Origin: Streptosporangium saharense
Lineage (GTDB): Bacteria; Actinomycetota; Actinomycetes; Streptosporangiales; Streptosporangiaceae
NCBI RefSeq assembly: GCF_014203715.1
Contig: NZ_JACHJP010000007.1
Span: 310,001 to 374,000, forward strand
Reading direction: 5' to 3'
Length of the DNA stretch: 64,000 nucleotides
The notes under the pieces were generated by a model. The model ran no database searches. It was not told where the DNA came from and worked only from the letters and a program-made list of their open reading frames with translations. The translations under genes and the position numbers were made by a program. Shown piece by piece: positions 61,651-64,000 of the stretch (the first letter of the stretch is position 1; the number at the start of each line of letters is the position of its first letter).

Positions 61651-63303
61651 ATGGAGTCTCCAAAGCACGCGGGCGACATCGCGGTCGCCGTCTCCAAGGC
61701 CTACGGGATCGAGACCATGTTCACCCTGTCGGGCGGGCACGTCTTCCCGTTGTACGACGGAGCGGTCCACGAGGGCGTGCCGATCCTCGACGTACGGCAC
61801 GAGCAGAGCGCGGTCTTCGCGGCCGAGGCGACCGCCAGGCTGACCCGCAGACCGGGCCTGGCCGTGCTCACCGCGGGTCCCGGCGTCACCAACGGCGTCA
61901 GCGGCGTGGCGACCGCGCACGCCAACGGCTCCCCCGTCGTGATCATGGGGGGCAGGGCGCCGAGGTCGCGCTGGGGCTCGGGCGCGCTGCAGGAGATGGA
62001 CCACCCGCCGCTGCTCGCGCCGATCACCAAGCTGGCCTTCACCGGCTCGGGACCCGACTCCGTCGGCGAGGACGTGGAGATGGCCTTCAGGACCGCCCTC
62101 GCCCCGCACCGGGGGCCGGTCTTCCTCGACTTCCACATGGACGACCTGTTCGCCCCCGCTCCCCCGCCTGACCACGCGACCGAGACCCTGACCCCCTCGC
62201 CACTCGAACCCGACCCCGACGCGCTCGCCGGCATCGCCACCCTGCTCGCCCAGGCGGAGCGCCCGGTGCTGGTGCTCGGCTCCGACGTGTGGATGGACCG
62301 GGCGGAGGAGGTCGCCAGAGGATTCGCCGAGGAGTTCCGCCTGCCGGTCATCCCCAACGGGCAGGGCCGCGGCATCCTGCCCGCGGGCCACGAACTCCTG
62401 GTCACCCGGGCCCGCAGCCTGGCCTTCTCCCAGGCCGACCTGGTGATCGTCGCGGGCGCCCCGCTGGACTTCCGCCTCGCCTACGGCTGGTTCGGCGGCA
62501 AGAATGGCACCCCGCTCGCCAGGGTCGTGCACCTGACCGACGCGCCGTCGCAGCTCGGCACCCACATGCAGCCCTCCGGCACCGCCGCGGGTGACCTGTC
62601 GCTGGTCTTCTGGGGTCTCGGTACGGCCTGCGGCGAGGCGGGCGTCTCCCCCAAGGCGTACGCGCCGTGGCTGTCGAGGCTGAAGGAGGCCGCGGACGCG
62701 GCGGTCGCCGGGGACGCCGAGCTGCTGGCCTCCGACGCCGACCCCATCCACCCGATGCGGATCTACGGCGAGCTGAACAGGATCCTCGCCGACGACGCCG
62801 TGGTGATCGGCGACGGCGGCGACTTCGTCTCCTACGCGGGCAAGTACGTCGAGCCGAGGCAGCCGGGCAACTGGCTCGACCCCGGCCCCTACGGCTGTCT
62901 GGGCACCGGCCTCGGCTACTCCATCGCCGCCCGCCTGGCCAGGCCCTCCTCCCAGGTGGCGTTGCTGCTCGGCGACGGCGCGGCCGGGTTCTCGCTCATG
63001 GACGTGGACACGCTCGTACGGCACCGCCTGCCCGTGGTGATGATCTGCGGCAACAACGGCATCTGGGGTCTGGAGAAGCACCCCATGCGGATGCTGTACG
63101 GCTACGACGTGGCCGCCGAGTTGCAGCCGCAGTGCCGTTACGACCAGGTGGTGACGGCGCTCGGCGGGGGCGGTGAGCTGGTCACCGACCCTGCGGAGAT
63201 CGGTCCCGCGCTGCGCAGGGCCTTCGACTCCGGCGTGCCGTACATGGTGAACATCGCGACCGACCCGGAGATCGCCTACCCCCGTAACACGACCGGCGTC
63301 TGA
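61651..63303 (+). CDS. ThDP-dependent enzyme, acetolactate-synthase-like
   Basis: 550 aa with the three-domain layout of the acetohydroxyacid synthase/oxalyl-CoA decarboxylase family. The conserved activating Glu lies in DVRHEQSAVFAAEATARL, the ThDP-diphosphate motif is LLGDGAAGFS with the metal-site CGNNGIWG. It is catabolic/unspecific: no ilvN-type small subunit is nearby, so it is unlikely to be the anabolic branched-chain enzyme. Substrate unknown; benzaldehyde-lyase-, oxalyl-CoA- or acetolactate-type reactions are possible. ATG 61651 has only a weak ribosome site. Confidence 0.85.
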   Translation: MESPKHAGDIAVAVSKAYGIETMFTLSGGHVFPLYDGAVHEGVPILDVRHEQSAVFAAEATARLTRRPGLAVLTAGPGVTNGVSGVATAHANGSPVVIMGGRAPRSRWGSGALQEMDHPPLLAPITKLAFTGSGPDSVGEDVEMAFRTALAPHRGPVFLDFHMDDLFAPAPPPDHATETLTPSPLEPDPDALAGIATLLAQAERPVLVLGSDVWMDRAEEVARGFAEEFRLPVIPNGQGRGILPAGHELLVTRARSLAFSQADLVIVAGAPLDFRLAYGWFGGKNGTPLARVVHLTDAPSQLGTHMQPSGTAAGDLSLVFWGLGTACGEAGVSPKAYAPWLSRLKEAADAAVAGDAELLASDADPIHPMRIYGELNRILADDAVVIGDGGDFVSYAGKYVEPRQPGNWLDPGPYGCLGTGLGYSIAARLARPSSQVALLLGDGAAGFSLMDVDTLVRHRLPVVMICGNNGIWGLEKHPMRMLYGYDVAAELQPQCRYDQVVTALGGGGELVTDPAEIGPALRRAFDSGVPYMVNIATDPEIAYPRNTTGV

Positions 63304-63330
63304 GACGGCCCCGAGAGCGTCGGGGCCGTC
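63304..63330. terminator. Bidirectional terminator hairpin
   Basis: Perfect 11-base arms GACGGCCCCGA / TCGGGGCCGTC with a 5-base loop between the convergent ThDP-enzyme and PASTA-protein genes. Confidence 0.8.
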
Positions 63331-63333
63331 AGG

Positions 63334-63999
63334 TCACGACGCCGTGGGGGTCGCGGTCGGGCTCGGCGGGCAGGTGTCGTTGACCAGCGTGATGTCCACC
63401 GGCCGCTTCACGTCCCACATGGTCCCCGCGCCCGGCCGCTGCTCGACCACCTTCATGCACTGGTTGATGTCGACGTCGGGGCCGATGCTGGAGGCCGCCT
63501 TGAACCCGGCCTTCTTGAGCACCTCCTTGGCCGCGTCCTGGCTGAGGCCCATCACGCTCGGCACCTTCTTCTTCACCACCGGCGTCGCGGTCGCGCTCGG
63601 CGAGTGGGTGGGGGACGAGGTGGGCTTCGGCCCGTCGGTCGGTTTGGTCGTCGGTTTCTCCGTCGGCGTCTTCTCCGGCTCGGCGGAGTCGGTCTCCGTC
63701 GGAGTGGGGGTCGGGGTCGGAGTGGGCTTCGGCTCGTCGTCCTGGGTCGGTGTCGCCGTCCGCGGGGTGGTCGTGTGCCTGGGTGGCTTCGTCGCAGGCT
63801 TCGTGGCGGTGACGGTTGGGACCGTCATGCCCAGGTTCTCCTTGGTCGGAGTGGTCTCCCCCGCGGCCATCGCGTTGATCGCGACCCCGACGAGCCCCGC
63901 GCACGCCACCCCCGCGAGGGCGAGCACCGCGACCATTCCCCCCCTGCGCCGCGGCTTGTGTAAGGCCCGGCGGCCACGCCCGGTGGCGGCGACCTCGGT
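63334..63999 (-). CDS. C-terminal part of a membrane protein with a PASTA domain
   Basis: The frame enters from the right edge and is open back to 63999 (about 221 residues visible). In order: a basic cytoplasmic segment (RRALHKPRRRGG), one membrane segment (MVAVLALAGVACAGLVGVAI), a Thr/Pro/Lys/Glu-rich linker of ~100 residues, and a PASTA domain (VPSVMGLSQDAAKEVLKKAG, VEQRPGAGTMW). This is the tail expected of a PASTA-containing Ser/Thr kinase or of an anchored PASTA protein; the kinase domain, if any, is outside the window. Confidence 0.8.
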   Translation of the reverse strand, partial: TEVAATGRGRRALHKPRRRGGMVAVLALAGVACAGLVGVAINAMAAGETTPTKENLGMTVPTVTATKPATKPPRHTTTPRTATPTQDDEPKPTPTPTPTPTETDSAEPEKTPTEKPTTKPTDGPKPTSSPTHSPSATATPVVKKKVPSVMGLSQDAAKEVLKKAGFKAASSIGPDVDINQCMKVVEQRPGAGTMWDVKRPVDITLVNDTCPPSPTATPTAS

Positions 64000-64000
64000 G

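Noticed and set aside
61651-63303. Anabolic acetolactate synthase (ilvB)
   Set aside because: No ilvN or ilvC follows, and several active-site neighbourhoods differ; only the broad ThDP family can be supported.

Overview
The window is a GC-rich, gene-dense actinobacterial chromosome segment. I infer a filamentous actinomycete, possibly Streptosporangiaceae. The supporting genes are a nickel superoxide dismutase with its processing peptidase, a WhiB1-type iron-sulfur protein beside a PdtaS-type histidine kinase, a fused 2-oxoglutarate dehydrogenase (Kgd), a DasR-type GntR regulator, a Streptomyces subtilisin inhibitor (SSI)-like protein, many GTG/TTG starts and SARP/OmpR-style direct repeats. 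No rRNA, tRNA, CRISPR array, transposase or phage gene was recognised. The genus cannot be fixed without a database search.

Layout. 1-9.9 kb: two-domain Lrp/AsnC regulator, a CYP124/125/142-like P450, a RecD2-like helicase, and a TetR gene divergent from a self-sufficient CYP102 (P450-BM3-type) fusion with two palindromic operators between them, then a small membrane protein and a double DksA/TraR zinc-finger protein. 10-19.4 kb: a sugar/natural-product-like block (GDP-mannose dehydratase, GT4 glycosyltransferase, methyltransferase, alpha/alpha-toroid protein) followed by three genes resembling the UnbL/UnbV/UnbU accessory trio of enediyne clusters, with no enediyne PKS in view. 19.5-24.7 kb: ferredoxin plus zinc alcohol dehydrogenase, a repeat-rich spacer, an AraC regulator, a Tat-type intradiol dioxygenase and a DapB-like dehydrogenase. 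24.7-30.1 kb: an organosulfur operon (lipoprotein, ABC ATPase, permease, flavin monooxygenase, two flavin reductases) preceded by a Cys-containing attenuator leader peptide.

30.2-38.4 kb: B3/B4-domain protein, Kgd, a small conserved protein, a DUF4097-PadR pair, a quinone oxidoreductase and an unknown anchored protein. 38.7-48.2 kb is the most unusual part: an SSI-type protease inhibitor gene next to five tandem secreted trypsin/V8-fold paralogues. The first two keep His-Asp-Ser and four cysteines. The last three have replaced the catalytic Ser by Asp and lost all four cysteines, yet remain intact, and two of them carry strong CRP sites and a conserved 5' UTR hairpin. I consider this protease/pseudoprotease/inhibitor island the best candidate for an undescribed system.

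48.2-64 kb is mostly core: XRE-TPR regulator, malic enzyme, CGNR zinc-finger protein, sodX/sodN, an anti-sigma/SigF-type sigma pair, a lipid kinase, whiB1 with an upstream CRP site, pdtaS, a biotin cluster (bioF-dasR-bioD-bioB) with dasR embedded, a ThDP-dependent enzyme and the C-terminal part of a PASTA-domain protein running off the end.
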